The notes under the pieces were generated by a model. It saw nothing but the letters and a program-made list of their open reading frames with translations. It ran no database searches and had not been told where the DNA came from. This document shows, one piece after another, positions 48,996 through 58,804 of a stretch of DNA of 64,000 nucleotides. Every line of letters begins with the position of its first letter. The first letter of the stretch is position 1. Position numbers and translations under genes: made by a program. This DNA is from Paenibacillus sp. FJAT-26967 (GTDB lineage Bacteria > Bacillota > Bacilli > Paenibacillales > NBRC-103111), in the NCBI RefSeq assembly GCF_001541095.1, contig NZ_LMXH01000002.1, positions 696,671-760,670 of the forward strand. The letters run 5' to 3'.

Positions 48996-49442
48996 GTGAA
49001 AAACCGGAATTTTAATTATTATCAGACGTTTATAACGGTGGCCCCTGACAGCACGGCATTAGAAAGCATAACTCCGCCATCCAGGAAGGACGGAAAAACG
49101 AAAGCGCTCATTGAGTACGAACTGCTTATCCATCATCCTTATACGTTCACTCAAGAGGACCTGGTCTACGAAGTTCACATCCGGCATAAGGAAATCCCGG
49201 AAGAGATTTTACAAATAATAGGGACGGAAATTCGGTACGAGCTGTTCCAGAAATCCCATGCGTGCCTTCGTGCATCCATGCTTGCCAAAAAATATGGATG
49301 GGGAATCCATTTTGACGATGCAGGTAAGATTGCTATATATCCGGTTGAATCCTCGGAATACCAGCGCTTTCTGGCCAATGAATCTGGTCATGTTAAAGTT
49401 CTTGCCGCTATGAGGAGCAGCCGGGCGAAGACAGATAAATAA
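48996..49442 (+). CDS. DUF6157-like protein
   Basis: GTG 48996 follows AAGGAGG by seven bases. The 148-residue product carries NYYQTFITVAPDSTA, ALIEYELLIHHPYTFTQEDLVYEV and KYGWGIHFDDAGKIAIYPVES, which I recognise as the DUF6157 pattern. Adjacency to the NucB-like gene suggests a shared transcript. A nuclease inhibitor role, like Nin with NucA, is only a guess because the sequence is not Nin-like. Confidence 0.75.
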   Translation: MKNRNFNYYQTFITVAPDSTALESITPPSRKDGKTKALIEYELLIHHPYTFTQEDLVYEVHIRHKEIPEEILQIIGTEIRYELFQKSHACLRASMLAKKYGWGIHFDDAGKIAIYPVESSEYQRFLANESGHVKVLAAMRSSRAKTDK

Positions 49443-49445
49443 AGC

Positions 49446-49487
49446 AAAAACAGCTTCCAAACCATAGGTTTGTGAAGCTGTTTTTTT
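49446..49487 (+). terminator. Terminator after the DUF6157-like gene
   Basis: AAACAGCTTC pairs with GAAGCTGTTT, continued by an inner CAAACC/GGTTTG stem, then T-run. Confidence 0.9.
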
Positions 49488-49508
49488 GATGATAGGCGGG
49501 CTCTGCAT

Positions 49509-50687
49509 TTAAGCTTTCAAGGAAGGCTCGGCTTGGCTGGTGATGGAGGTCTGACGTGTGACAGCGAACAAGGAGCAGATCAGCCCAAGCAGAACAAAGA
49601 TAGACCCGGCCCAACCGTTATAGAGCACCGAGGAGCCTTGAATGATTAAGCCGCCGACGTAGGAACCGATGCTGATGCCCAGATGGGTAACCGCAGAATT
49701 GGTACTGATCAGAATCTCGGAGTTTTCCGGGGAACTGTGAATAATCAGGTTGTTCTGTACAGGAGACAACGCCCAACTGAGGGCACTCCACATAATCATC
49801 AACACGAGGAAGGCGGCAAACGGAAGGTTAACCGCAAGCGGCAGAACCAACATCGAGATCAGGAACAGGGAAATGACCGCAATGACTGCGCCGGCAGGGT
49901 TCCATTTGTCGGAAATAACCCCACCGAGGCCTCCTCCTGCAACTGCTGCGATTCCGAAGATGCCGTAAACGAGCATCACCATATTAGAGCTGAGACCGAA
50001 CGTTTCTTGAAGAAACGGGGTGAAGTAGGCGTACAAAGTCAAATGACCTGCCAGAACAAACAAAGTGGCCAGATGAATGGCGACCATTTTGGAGCCTCTG
50101 ATAGCTTTCAACTGCTGTTTGAGCGGCAGAGGCGGGGAAGGCTGCATCCGGTCCATCGTGAACCACATGGCCGCGATAATAATGCCGGTCAGAATGGCAA
50201 TGACTGCGAAAACTTCTCGCCAGCCAAAGCTGTTGCCGATGTAAATGCCAAGCGGAATTCCCAGTACAAGCGAAGCGGATATCCCCATAAACACAACCCC
50301 GATAGCGCGTCCCTGGTATTCCGGCTTGACGATTCGGGCAGCCAGCGTAGTCGATAAAATAATGATCGCCGAGCCGCTTGCAGCCGCCAGGATTCGTGAC
50401 AGGAACAGCATGGTGTAATTCATGCTTGCAGCCGCCAGGATATTGCTGAGCAGGAACACAACCAGGGACCACATGTACACCTTCTTACGCTCCACTTTGG
50501 CAGTGGCCGTAAGTACAACGGGGGCTGACACCGCATAGACTAAAGAAAATATAGAGATAAGCAAACCGGCTTTGGATAGAGGCACTTTCAGGGCATCGGC
50601 AATTAGATCCAGAATGCCTCCCAGAATGAGCTCAGCGGCGCCGACAACAAATGAAGCAATAGCAAACAAATACACTTTTTTATTCAT
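49509..50687 (-). CDS. MFS exporter, PbuE-like (purine or sugar efflux group)
   Basis: The 392-residue protein has 12 membrane helices. It is close to B. subtilis PbuE over its length: ELILGGILDLIA, YAVSAPVVLTATAKVERKKVY, GRAIGVVFMGISASLVLGIPLG. PbuE exports hypoxanthine and related purines; the substrate here is inferred from this likeness only. It stands alone with its own start signals. Confidence 0.85.
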   Translation of the reverse strand: MNKKVYLFAIASFVVGAAELILGGILDLIADALKVPLSKAGLLISIFSLVYAVSAPVVLTATAKVERKKVYMWSLVVFLLSNILAAASMNYTMLFLSRILAAASGSAIIILSTTLAARIVKPEYQGRAIGVVFMGISASLVLGIPLGIYIGNSFGWREVFAVIAILTGIIIAAMWFTMDRMQPSPPLPLKQQLKAIRGSKMVAIHLATLFVLAGHLTLYAYFTPFLQETFGLSSNMVMLVYGIFGIAAVAGGGLGGVISDKWNPAGAVIAVISLFLISMLVLPLAVNLPFAAFLVLMIMWSALSWALSPVQNNLIIHSSPENSEILISTNSAVTHLGISIGSYVGGLIIQGSSVLYNGWAGSIFVLLGLICSLFAVTRQTSITSQAEPSLKA

Positions 50688-50761
50688 GGTGAAAGTTCTC
50701 CTCTATGAAAGTTACAACTATGATAGTAACCTTATTCCGTATTCATTTCAAGAGGAAAATA

Positions 50762-50795
50762 AAAAGACTGATTTCCTGGACGGAATCAGTTCTTA
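50762..50795 (-). terminator. Terminator of the TrmB gene
   Basis: ACTGATTTCC pairs with GGAATCAGT around GACG, and CTTTTTATTTT follows on the minus strand. Confidence 0.78.
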
Positions 50796-50830
50796 AACGA
50801 GGATATCCTTTTATGGTCTTGAGCGGCTGA

Positions 50831-51586
50831 TTAGTAACGGAGGCGTTTGAGCAATCGATTCAAATAGTCGTGGTGAATAAGCTCCTCATGAAATTGTTTG
50901 GTGATGTAAGCCAGAGCCACGTCATGGAAGAAATAATCTGTGAAGACATTCACAAGCTGCGGAGACATCGTCTTAATAGCTTTCCATGCGGTTGCATCCA
51001 TCTGTGCAAAAATCAGACAGGCTTGATCAACGACAACGAGCTGAGAGGGTTCGAGTTGATCGTGATCCTCCGACGGCTGCAGGATATGAACATTGCGGAG
51101 CGTAGTGGACAAGCTTCCAATGGATAATGCTTCGACTTCGACGCCCTCTTGCTCTTTCTTTTCTAATAGAGGAAGATATTGCTCCATCTGATTGTTCCAG
51201 GCAGAGATGCGTACGGATACGGCTGCCCCTTCGATCAGCTGCGCGATATTCGCAAGAATAGATATGTCGTCTTTTAAGTTCCAGACATAATCATTAGTCG
51301 GGGGAGTCTTGGTCTCATGAGTTTTTAACAACGCAATATCCCGTTCAAACTCAGCGGTTAGTTTTTTAATGACCGTCTCCAGAGGGACCGCGGAGTAGAG
51401 CTTTTTTTTGCCGGACATCGTATTGAGAACAAGACCTTTATCCGCCAAACGGTTCAGAACTTCATAAATTTTGGCCTTCGGCACACTGGAGTAATTGACA
51501 ATGGACGTAGCATCCAGCGAAGCATGTCCAATAAGAGATTCATACACTTGACTTTCATATTGAGAAAAGCCGAACTTCTGTAACAT
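50831..51586 (-). CDS. TrmB-family transcriptional regulator
   Basis: The 251-residue protein has an N-terminal winged helix (GFSQYESQVYESLIGHASL, VPKAKIYEVLNRLADKGLV) and a C-terminal effector domain with VRISAWNNQMEQYLPLLE. TrmB proteins usually sense sugars. A GGAGG site precedes ATG 51586. The target is unknown, possibly the neighbouring exporter. Confidence 0.88.
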   Translation of the reverse strand: MLQKFGFSQYESQVYESLIGHASLDATSIVNYSSVPKAKIYEVLNRLADKGLVLNTMSGKKKLYSAVPLETVIKKLTAEFERDIALLKTHETKTPPTNDYVWNLKDDISILANIAQLIEGAAVSVRISAWNNQMEQYLPLLEKKEQEGVEVEALSIGSLSTTLRNVHILQPSEDHDQLEPSQLVVVDQACLIFAQMDATAWKAIKTMSPQLVNVFTDYFFHDVALAYITKQFHEELIHHDYLNRLLKRLRY

Positions 51587-51690
51587 GACAGCCTCCTGAG
51601 AGCGAATAAATGATATTTATTAGTATAGCATCTAGCCGACGGAAGTGCTTCGTTATCGCTTGCATACATGTGGAGATAGAGCAAAAGAAA

Positions 51691-51730
51691 AAATCCGTTA
51701 CATCCTTGTTTATCAGGATGTAACGGATTT
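51691..51730 (-). terminator. Terminator of greA
   Basis: AAATCCGTTACATCC pairs exactly with GGATGTAACGGATTT, and a T-rich run follows on the minus strand. Confidence 0.92.
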
Positions 51731-51779
51731 ATGAAAGCAAGTGCTGAGACATGGCACGGACTAAATTGGCGCTGCCGTC

Positions 51780-52259
51780 TTATTGAGCTTTAATCTCAAG
51801 CAATTCATATTGAATAATACCCACTGGGGCATCAACTTTGACAATTGTCCCTACCGATTTGCCCATGAGGGATTTGCCCAGCGGGCTTTCGTAAGAAATT
51901 TTGTTGTTGGGCACATCTGCTTCAGCAGGCCCGACGATTTTATATTGGAGTTTCTCGGCAAATTCAATATCGTTTAAGACCACAGTGGAACCAACTTTGA
52001 CACTGGAGGTATCCAAACTGTCGACGTCCGCGACACGGGCCTTTTTGAGCATATTGGTCAAGGTAAGGATTCTTGTTTCCATAAAAGCTTGATCATCCTT
52101 GGCCGAATGGTACTCGCTATTTTCCTTCAAGTCGCCGTAGCTGATCGCCAGCTTAATCCGTTCCGCCATTTCTCTGCGTTTGACGGTCTTCAGAAATTCC
52201 AGTTCTTCCTCTAATTTATTCATTCCCTCGCGGGTTAAAACCAGTTCATCGTTAGACAT
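51780..52259 (-). CDS. greA: Transcription elongation factor GreA
   Basis: The 159-residue protein has an N-terminal coiled coil (LTREGMNKLEEELEFLKTVKRREM) with the acidic tip GDLKENSEYH that stimulates RNA cleavage by stalled polymerase. A FKBP-like C-terminal domain (YESPLGKSLMGKSVG) follows. It is of normal length. Confidence 0.95.
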   Translation of the reverse strand: MSNDELVLTREGMNKLEEELEFLKTVKRREMAERIKLAISYGDLKENSEYHSAKDDQAFMETRILTLTNMLKKARVADVDSLDTSSVKVGSTVVLNDIEFAEKLQYKIVGPAEADVPNNKISYESPLGKSLMGKSVGTIVKVDAPVGIIQYELLEIKAQ

Positions 52260-52366
52260 TCAGGCAGCTCCTAATTCACGATTTGAATTTCTGTAAAACA
52301 TTCATACCTCATTGTACACTAAATCGCTTGGTTATGGCGAAAAGTATGCTGGAAGAATCGGCCCGC

Positions 52367-55300
52367 TTATTGCAGCATAAGAATCTCGCGTATATCTTGC
52401 TCGGATAAGGAAGACAAGGCTTCATGGCCGGGCTGGATGACTTCGTCTATCAAATTCTTCTTCCTCTGCTGCAGCTCGTACATTTTGTCTTCTACGGTTC
52501 CTTCCGCTACAAGACGGATCACCTGAACCACTTTTTGCTGACCCATACGATGGGCCCGGTCTGCGGCCTGCTGTTCGACGGCAGGGTTCCACCACAGATC
52601 GTATAGGATAACTGTATCCGCCCCGGTAAGATTCAGTCCTGTGCCGCCTGCTTTCAAGGAAATAAGGAACAGGTCCCGCTCGCCGTCATTAAAACGGCTG
52701 CACAGTTCAACTCTTTGCGGAGCCGGTGTCTGACCGTCCAAGTAGAAGAACGGAATGCCGCGCAAACCGAGTTCCCGTCCGATGAGTCCTAGCATGTCGG
52801 TGAATTGGGAGAAAACCAGCACACGTTTGCCGGCGCTTCGGCATTCTTCGACAATTTCAAGCAGCTGTTCGAATTTGGAGGAGCTGCCTTCATAATTGTG
52901 TACGAATAGGGCCGGATGACAGCACAGCTGGCGCAGGCGGGTTAGACCGGCCAGGATTCGGATCCGGTTTCTCTGGAAACCTTTCTCGTGCAAATGCTTC
53001 AAAGTTTCCTGCTGCAGTTTAGCCAGATAGCTTACATAGAGCTTCTTCTGCTCGGGCAGCAGCTGGGAAGCCTGCAGAGATTCGATTTTCTCAGGCAATT
53101 CTTTGAGTACATCCGACTTCAACCGGCGCAGCAGGAAGGGACGAATGCGCTGAGCAACGGATTCTCTGGACAGTTCGGTAAATAATCTTCGTTCAGGGAA
53201 CAGCTCAGGGAAGACAATGTCAAAAATAGACCACAGTTCCTCAAGCGAGTTCTCCACAGGGGTTCCGGTCAGCGCGAAACGGTGAACAGCCTGAATCTCT
53301 TTGACGACTTGAGCCGTCTGCGTGTAGTGATTTTTGAAAGCCTGAGCCTCATCCAGAATGAGCGTATGAAAAGAATGCTTGGCATACCATTCTACATCGC
53401 GGCGCAGGAGAGGGTATGACGTAATCACAACATCCGCTTGAGAAGCATTCCTCAAAATTCTGCTTCTTTCCGTCTTGCTTCCGTCCGCAATAACCGCTCG
53501 AACTTCCGGCGCGAATTTCGTTAATTCATTGCGCCAGTTATATAGGAGAGAGGCCGGCGAGACAATGATCGCCGGCTGCTGCCGCTCCCGGATCTCTGGC
53601 AGCACAGACACCAGGAAGGCAATACTCTGCAGGGTTTTACCGAGTCCCATGTCATCCGCCAGGATACCGCCGAAGCGATAATGCGCAAGTGTCTTCATCC
53701 ATTGGTATCCGAAAGTCTGGTAGTCGCGAAGTACAGATGAGAGATGTGCGGGCACCGGAAATTCAAGATTGTCCGGATTTCGCATATTTTCCAGGAGCTG
53801 CCGGAATGAATGGCCCAGCTTAACGACATTGCGCCTCTCGGGCGCATCGGTCAAGTGGAGTCCGCGCCATACAGGCAGACGAAGCCCTGCTCCCTGCAGA
53901 TCATCCGGCCGTATGCCTACTTCGTTCAGCAGGCGGACGATTTCTTGAAATTCTGCGCTTTCAAGCGGCAGTAAAGCTCCATCCGGCATCCGGTAGTACC
54001 GGCGTTTTTCCTGGACGGATTTCATTAAGCTGCGGATCTCATTCTCCGGAATGCCGGCAATCTCAAACCGGAAATCCAGCCAATCTGTCCGCTCATCCAC
54101 ATTGACCCGTACTTTAGGAGGAGCAGGACTGTTATAGATCCGGGATTTGACGGCCGAGGTCGCGTAAATCCGGACGAGCTTCTCCAGTTGGGGGACGATG
54201 TGATAGAGGAAATCATATTCCTCCTCTTCGCCATTTAAGAAATACCCGGCTTCCGTTTTGGCAAACGAGGCTTTTTCCATCAGCTCCAGAATATGTGCTT
54301 CCTGATCTCCGTCGCGCATTAGAATGCGTCCTTCGCCGCGCCTTTGTCCCGGGCTCTCAAGCGGGTTAATTACGATATCTCCATATTGAAATTCGAGTGA
54401 CGCCAGCAGTCTGTCCCTGACCCGGTCCAGATACAGTTTCGCTGTGAGCTGAGTGTGCAGAATACGGTTGGACACCGCAGGCGCGATGCGGACACTTCCA
54501 AGCTTCATGAGACCGGGGATAACTTTCTCCATGAAAGGTTCCATCTGCTGCGGCTCTATGCGGATGATATTCTTGCCGGAATGATCCAGCATTTTCTTCA
54601 ATTCCCCCAGCCTGCTGCAAGCTTCCGTCTGCATCTGGTGCAGCATGCCGTCTGAAACTGCGATGCCGTATGATTCCAGCACCAGAATGGTATCCAGTCC
54701 TTGGATTTCCATTTCGTAGCCTGCCGCCTGGGATTCATCAAATTGGAATTGGAGTGGAACCGGTTCCTGGGTTAACTGGATTTCCTCGTATTTCTTATCC
54801 TCCTGCTCCAGCTTTACGGAAGGAGCTTCCATGAGCAGGGGAAGAAGAGGTTCCCAGGCATAAGGCGGAATAAGAAGAAGACGGTCCGGAATGGCGCTTT
54901 TCGCATGTCCCGTATAGAGACTGGAAGTTTCCCGGTAGATCTGTTCATTGCGGTATATTTGCAGGAGCTGCTGAATAACGGCATCGTCTTCTTTTCTAAA
55001 GCTGTGGAGCTTCGGATCGTAAGTGAAATTCTTGGAAAAAATAAATGGTTTTTTTCTTTCGCAGCTTTCCAGGAATTCTTTGATTCTTTGTACGATATAC
55101 AGCCGCCTGGTGCCGAGTTTGAGCTCTAATCCGAACATAGCCTTCCGGAAACCGTAGGAGAACGTCTTGAGAGTAAACTCCACCTCCAGAGCTTCTCTTG
55201 TTTCAAAAAGAGCACGGATACTGCCTGAACGAAGTGGCTTCTCTCCGAAAAGGCCGAGCATATGATCCGTGAGCTGGCGGTCAGAATCCGATGCAGTACC

Positions 55301-55702
55301 GGATTCAAGTGCGGCAGATGTGAAACGGCTTGTCGCGCTTGCCGCTGAAAGGTCAGGTGCTGCGGCACGAGATTGTAACAGGGACACACCTGCACGGACA
55401 GGCGGTTTGCCTGCATGCTGGATCGTCCCTATATTTAGGAGCACGGCGGCGATATGTTCACAGTAATGGTCATAGGAATAAAAAGCAGGGCAAGTACACG
55501 TCGCGGTTACATCAGAATGGGAATCGATCCGGACCGTAACCTGGTAGCTTTCTTTTCCTTTGACCGTTCCATTATAGACGCAAGCTTCGGGATCGTAGAG
55601 GGTTAGCTCTACTTTTCTCGCTTTGTAATAAGATTCTCCGATCTCAAAAGCGATCCGTCCGCATAACAATTTAATAATTCGCGGGGTTAATACAGCACTC
55701 AT
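52367..55702 (-). CDS. SWIM zinc finger plus SNF2 helicase protein
   Basis: The 1111-residue protein has an N-terminal SWIM motif (CTCPAFYSYDHYCEH, about residues 68-83), a long central domain, then the SNF2 ATPase. ILADDMGLGKT lies near 685, LILDEAQAFKNH near 784, and the C-terminal helicase half with TGLNLTGADTV and ADRAHRMGQ near 1050. It moves along DNA with ATP. Such bacterial Rad54/HepA-like proteins act in transcription recycling or repair. It stands alone between greA and the exporter gene. Confidence 0.93.
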   Translation of the reverse strand: MSAVLTPRIIKLLCGRIAFEIGESYYKARKVELTLYDPEACVYNGTVKGKESYQVTVRIDSHSDVTATCTCPAFYSYDHYCEHIAAVLLNIGTIQHAGKPPVRAGVSLLQSRAAAPDLSAASATSRFTSAALESGTASDSDRQLTDHMLGLFGEKPLRSGSIRALFETREALEVEFTLKTFSYGFRKAMFGLELKLGTRRLYIVQRIKEFLESCERKKPFIFSKNFTYDPKLHSFRKEDDAVIQQLLQIYRNEQIYRETSSLYTGHAKSAIPDRLLLIPPYAWEPLLPLLMEAPSVKLEQEDKKYEEIQLTQEPVPLQFQFDESQAAGYEMEIQGLDTILVLESYGIAVSDGMLHQMQTEACSRLGELKKMLDHSGKNIIRIEPQQMEPFMEKVIPGLMKLGSVRIAPAVSNRILHTQLTAKLYLDRVRDRLLASLEFQYGDIVINPLESPGQRRGEGRILMRDGDQEAHILELMEKASFAKTEAGYFLNGEEEEYDFLYHIVPQLEKLVRIYATSAVKSRIYNSPAPPKVRVNVDERTDWLDFRFEIAGIPENEIRSLMKSVQEKRRYYRMPDGALLPLESAEFQEIVRLLNEVGIRPDDLQGAGLRLPVWRGLHLTDAPERRNVVKLGHSFRQLLENMRNPDNLEFPVPAHLSSVLRDYQTFGYQWMKTLAHYRFGGILADDMGLGKTLQSIAFLVSVLPEIRERQQPAIIVSPASLLYNWRNELTKFAPEVRAVIADGSKTERSRILRNASQADVVITSYPLLRRDVEWYAKHSFHTLILDEAQAFKNHYTQTAQVVKEIQAVHRFALTGTPVENSLEELWSIFDIVFPELFPERRLFTELSRESVAQRIRPFLLRRLKSDVLKELPEKIESLQASQLLPEQKKLYVSYLAKLQQETLKHLHEKGFQRNRIRILAGLTRLRQLCCHPALFVHNYEGSSSKFEQLLEIVEECRSAGKRVLVFSQFTDMLGLIGRELGLRGIPFFYLDGQTPAPQRVELCSRFNDGERDLFLISLKAGGTGLNLTGADTVILYDLWWNPAVEQQAADRAHRMGQQKVVQVIRLVAEGTVEDKMYELQQRKKNLIDEVIQPGHEALSSLSEQDIREILMLQ

Positions 55703-55951
55703 GGACTTGGATCCTTTCTTGAGTTTCCGATAGGAAGTATATACTCATGATACCAGATAGGGAGGGGGAAAAGAAAAACAGCTCCAGTTTTCAGGGGACA
55801 ACAAAATATGTAAATTTACAAGTAAGGCCCGGATCGGTATGTAAATACATACGAAGACAGGAAGGGAAATGAGCGGCGGTGTCGAAGAGTAGGTAGGTTG
55901 ACTGGATTAATTAGAAACAAATGGAATTCGCCTATGGAAAGGAATCACACT

Positions 55952-57343
55952 ATGACTGAAGCACAAAGGAATAAGTGGGGAATTCTTCAGGTTGTTAACA
56001 TGGGGACCCTTATCTCGACCCTGGATGTAGGAATCGTCAATGTCTCGCTCCCGATTATGGCGAAGCAGTTCTCGGTGTCCCTGGCCCAGATCCAGTGGGT
56101 AGCGACTATTTATTTACTGACGATGGTCGTTCTGCTGCCCTTTATGGGCAAGCTGTCCGACCGGATGGAGCGGCGCACGATTTACAGCTACGGTTTCCTC
56201 ATCTTCGGCATCGGATCGCTGTGCATCGCGATATCACACGGCTTCGCCGCTTTACTGCTGTCACGCTGTCTACAGGGTATTGGCGCGACGATGATTATGG
56301 CGAACAGCCAGGCTATAGTCCGCCAGGTCTTTCCCGATCAAGAACGGGGCCGCGCCCTTGGCATCAATGCGGTCGTGATCTCGGTGGGCACGCTCTCGGG
56401 CCCTGCACTTGGCGGGCTGCTGCTCGAAATAGCCGATTGGCCGTGGCTGTTCTGGATCAACGTGCCTATTGCGCTTGCAGCCTGCGTCCTCGGTTTCCGC
56501 TGGTTTCCGCGCGGAACCGGCGAATCAGTCAGGACGCCGTTTGACTTCATCGGCACGGTTCTGCTCGGGGCTGGAGCCTGCTTCCTGATGATCGCTGCGG
56601 AGTCGATCAAGGAGGAAGGCGCTTTCTCCGCGGCGGCCTGGATAGAAGGCTTGATCGGGATCGGCCTTCTAGTCGCACTGTGGCTGCAAGGCCGCCGCAT
56701 TGATTACGGCATTATAGACCGTGAGCTGTTCAGCCGCCGCAAGGTGTGGGTGGGCAATGCCGGATCGTTCATGATTAACCTGGCACAGACCGCCACGCTC
56801 ATTCCGGTGACATTCTACCTCCAGAGTCAGCTCGGCTATTCTGCGTGGTCTACCGGAGCTCTGCTCATGCTGCAGCCGCTGCTGATGGGCATTGTGGCTC
56901 CGTTTGCGGGCTGGTTCCGCGATAAATACGGCGGAACTTTCCCGATCGCAGCCGGAGCACTGCTCTGCGCTGCGTCCATGTTGTTCGTCGTTCTCGCCCC
57001 GGGGGTGACACCGGTCAGTATCGGGCTGCAGCTGTCCGTGTTCGGAATCGGTATCGGACTGTTCCATGCGACGAACAACGCGGAGATCATGAGCGCAGCA
57101 CCGGCTTCCAAAAGCAGCCTTGCGGGTAGCCTGCTCGCTTTGGTCCGCTACCTGGGCCAAATCGCAGGCATTGGGCTGGCGACGCTGCTTGTCGGCTCTA
57201 TGGGTCAGCCGGGCGCAGAAATGGAGTCCGTAGGGGTGCTTCTCCGGGTGCTGTTTGGATTATGTTTTGTGTGCTGCCTGCTGGTGGCTCTGTCAGGCCG
57301 TCTGCCCAAACAAAAGCAGGATTCGGCGGGTATTTCCGCATAA
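55952..57343 (+). CDS. DHA2-family drug:H+ antiporter (EmrB/QacA type)
   Basis: The start chosen is ATG 55952, eight bases after AAAGGA. The 463-residue protein has 13-14 membrane helices and typical signatures: LDVGIVNVSLPIMAKQF, GKLSDRMERR (motif A), LLLSRCLQGIGATMIMANSQAI and SVGTLSGPALGGLLLE (motif C). It exports toxic compounds using the proton gradient. Its GC content is higher than its neighbours. Confidence 0.92.
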   Translation: MTEAQRNKWGILQVVNMGTLISTLDVGIVNVSLPIMAKQFSVSLAQIQWVATIYLLTMVVLLPFMGKLSDRMERRTIYSYGFLIFGIGSLCIAISHGFAALLLSRCLQGIGATMIMANSQAIVRQVFPDQERGRALGINAVVISVGTLSGPALGGLLLEIADWPWLFWINVPIALAACVLGFRWFPRGTGESVRTPFDFIGTVLLGAGACFLMIAAESIKEEGAFSAAAWIEGLIGIGLLVALWLQGRRIDYGIIDRELFSRRKVWVGNAGSFMINLAQTATLIPVTFYLQSQLGYSAWSTGALLMLQPLLMGIVAPFAGWFRDKYGGTFPIAAGALLCAASMLFVVLAPGVTPVSIGLQLSVFGIGIGLFHATNNAEIMSAAPASKSSLAGSLLALVRYLGQIAGIGLATLLVGSMGQPGAEMESVGVLLRVLFGLCFVCCLLVALSGRLPKQKQDSAGISA

Positions 57344-57497
57344 TAATGATAAGTCTATCAAGCAGACAGAGCGCACCAAGATCCAGATTTATACGGATCA
57401 AGAAAAGCGCTCTGCTTTGTGGATTAGCGATATCCAATAAACTCCAATTATTCGTGTTAACGATTTTCTAGATGATAAGGAAGGTGTGTGAAAGGCA

Positions 57498-58103
57498 TTG
57501 ATTCGAAAAATGGCAGCATCTTTGTTACTGATCGCTCTTCTCTATCCTACAAGTACCTCGCAAGCGCTATCCTGCCAGAAGCAGTTGAATATAGCGGAGT
57601 CCTATAAAAACTATGATGGTGTTCTTATGGCGACGGTTGAAAATATCGTAAGAAAAAAAGGCAGCAAAGAAGTTCATTTAAAAATAAATCACAGCTATAA
57701 AGGCGTTCAGCAGGAATCTTTGCAAGTAGATGAAGATGAAATTTGGAATCGGGTGGAGAGTGGCCAAGACTATCTTTTCTTCCTCAGCAATACAGGGACG
57801 GGATGGGAGCATCCGGTATGTTCCGCCACTAAAAAGAAAGAAGAAATGACCCAAGAAGAATCAGCATTTCTTGCGGGCAAAGAATTACCTATCCAACTCC
57901 TTCATTCAAGCAGAGAGGTTTCTGACGGAGTCGTTCAGTCAATGCCGAAGCTAGAGAACCTTGAAAATCCTTCAGCAGCATCATTGATGGCAAGTGTGGC
58001 TGATCCCGCTCACAAGTGGTTGCCTGCTGCTGCAGCGGGTTTGATAGGAAGTGTCCTTGCGGGAGTAAGCGTGTACTACAAATTGAAAAATGATCGACCC
58101 TAA
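57498..58103 (+). CDS. Exported membrane-anchored protein of unknown function
   Basis: TTG 57498 follows GAAGGTGTG. The 201-residue product has an N-terminal signal (cut near SQA-LSC, residue 24) and a soluble domain with two cysteines (SCQKQL..., PVCSAT). A C-terminal membrane helix (about 175-192) with a basic tail YYKLKNDRP follows. The soluble part has an OB/TIMP-like beta pattern, seen only by eye. No enzymatic motif was found. Confidence 0.65.
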   Translation: MIRKMAASLLLIALLYPTSTSQALSCQKQLNIAESYKNYDGVLMATVENIVRKKGSKEVHLKINHSYKGVQQESLQVDEDEIWNRVESGQDYLFFLSNTGTGWEHPVCSATKKKEEMTQEESAFLAGKELPIQLLHSSREVSDGVVQSMPKLENLENPSAASLMASVADPAHKWLPAAAAGLIGSVLAGVSVYYKLKNDRP

Positions 58104-58229
58104 GAGGCGGCACCTTTTTGCGCAGGGGTCCTTACTAGATATCTGCTATAATCTTAAGAAAATACTCGAATAAGGGAGAAAATAAAGGATAATACAGGAT
58201 AAATGAACAAATTCAAAAGATTCAGAATA

Positions 58230-58609
58230 TTTACAAAAGATAAATAATTAGAGTATTATTTAGTCAAGGAGGTTGTACATCATAAAAATCATGGTTACGC
58301 TTACAAGTGATCCTAGTAATCAGAGGTGACAGCGATGGGGCCATAAAAATCGATAGAAGTTTTCAATTTGAGTTTGCCGGGTTAGTGGCAGCTTCGAATT
58401 GAACTGTAAATAAGCATAGATCTCAGGAAGGGAGTTGAATCCGTTGGAGCAGAGTTAGCGAAACATGTCCATCGTATGAAATCGAATTCCGGGACATGTG
58501 GGAACCCACGTATTTATTAATAGAATGGAGTGCGTTTTAAAAATTGAATAAGTCATTGAAAACATAGGGTCCTGCCGATTATCACAGATAACCGGGGGCC
58601 CTATTTATT
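58230..58609 (+). ncRNA. Candidate non-coding RNA with promoter and terminator
   Basis: Between converging genes lies a promoter-like TTTACA, 18 bases, TATTAT (58230-58259), and at 58564-58609 a terminator (ATAGGG...CCCTAT, T-rich end). Between them are an inverted pair ACATGTCC (58463)/GGACATGT (58492) and a palindrome GTGGGAACCCAC (58498). No good ORF exists; two GGAGG-like sites have no matching start. No known riboswitch class was recognised. Confidence 0.4.
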
Positions 58610-58749
58610 TTTCTCTGAACATAATGGCTTAAGCCCAATGACTGACCGTCTGCAAAACAAGCTGTATATCCAGTTTGTTTCGAAAGGGTGGGGTGCACGG
58701 CTTATCCCCTTGTGGGAGCAAGGGATGAGCGGGAATCCTTATACATAAA

Positions 58750-58782
58750 AAGATGACTTCTGACAGAATCAGAAGTCATCTT
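58750..58782 (-). terminator. Terminator of LPMO gene
   Basis: AAGATGACTTCTGA pairs exactly with TCAGAAGTCATCTT around CAGAA, and TTTTATG follows on the minus strand. Confidence 0.9.
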
Positions 58783-58804
58783 AGGCCTTATAATCCGCTG
58801 GGGA

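Noticed and set aside
48996-49442. Nin/ComJ nuclease inhibitor
   Set aside because: Position next to a NucB-like gene suggested it, but the sequence matches the DUF6157 pattern and not Nin.
58273-58330. Leader peptide in the candidate RNA
   Set aside because: The only ATG is 19 or more bases from the GGAGG site and gives 12 codons.
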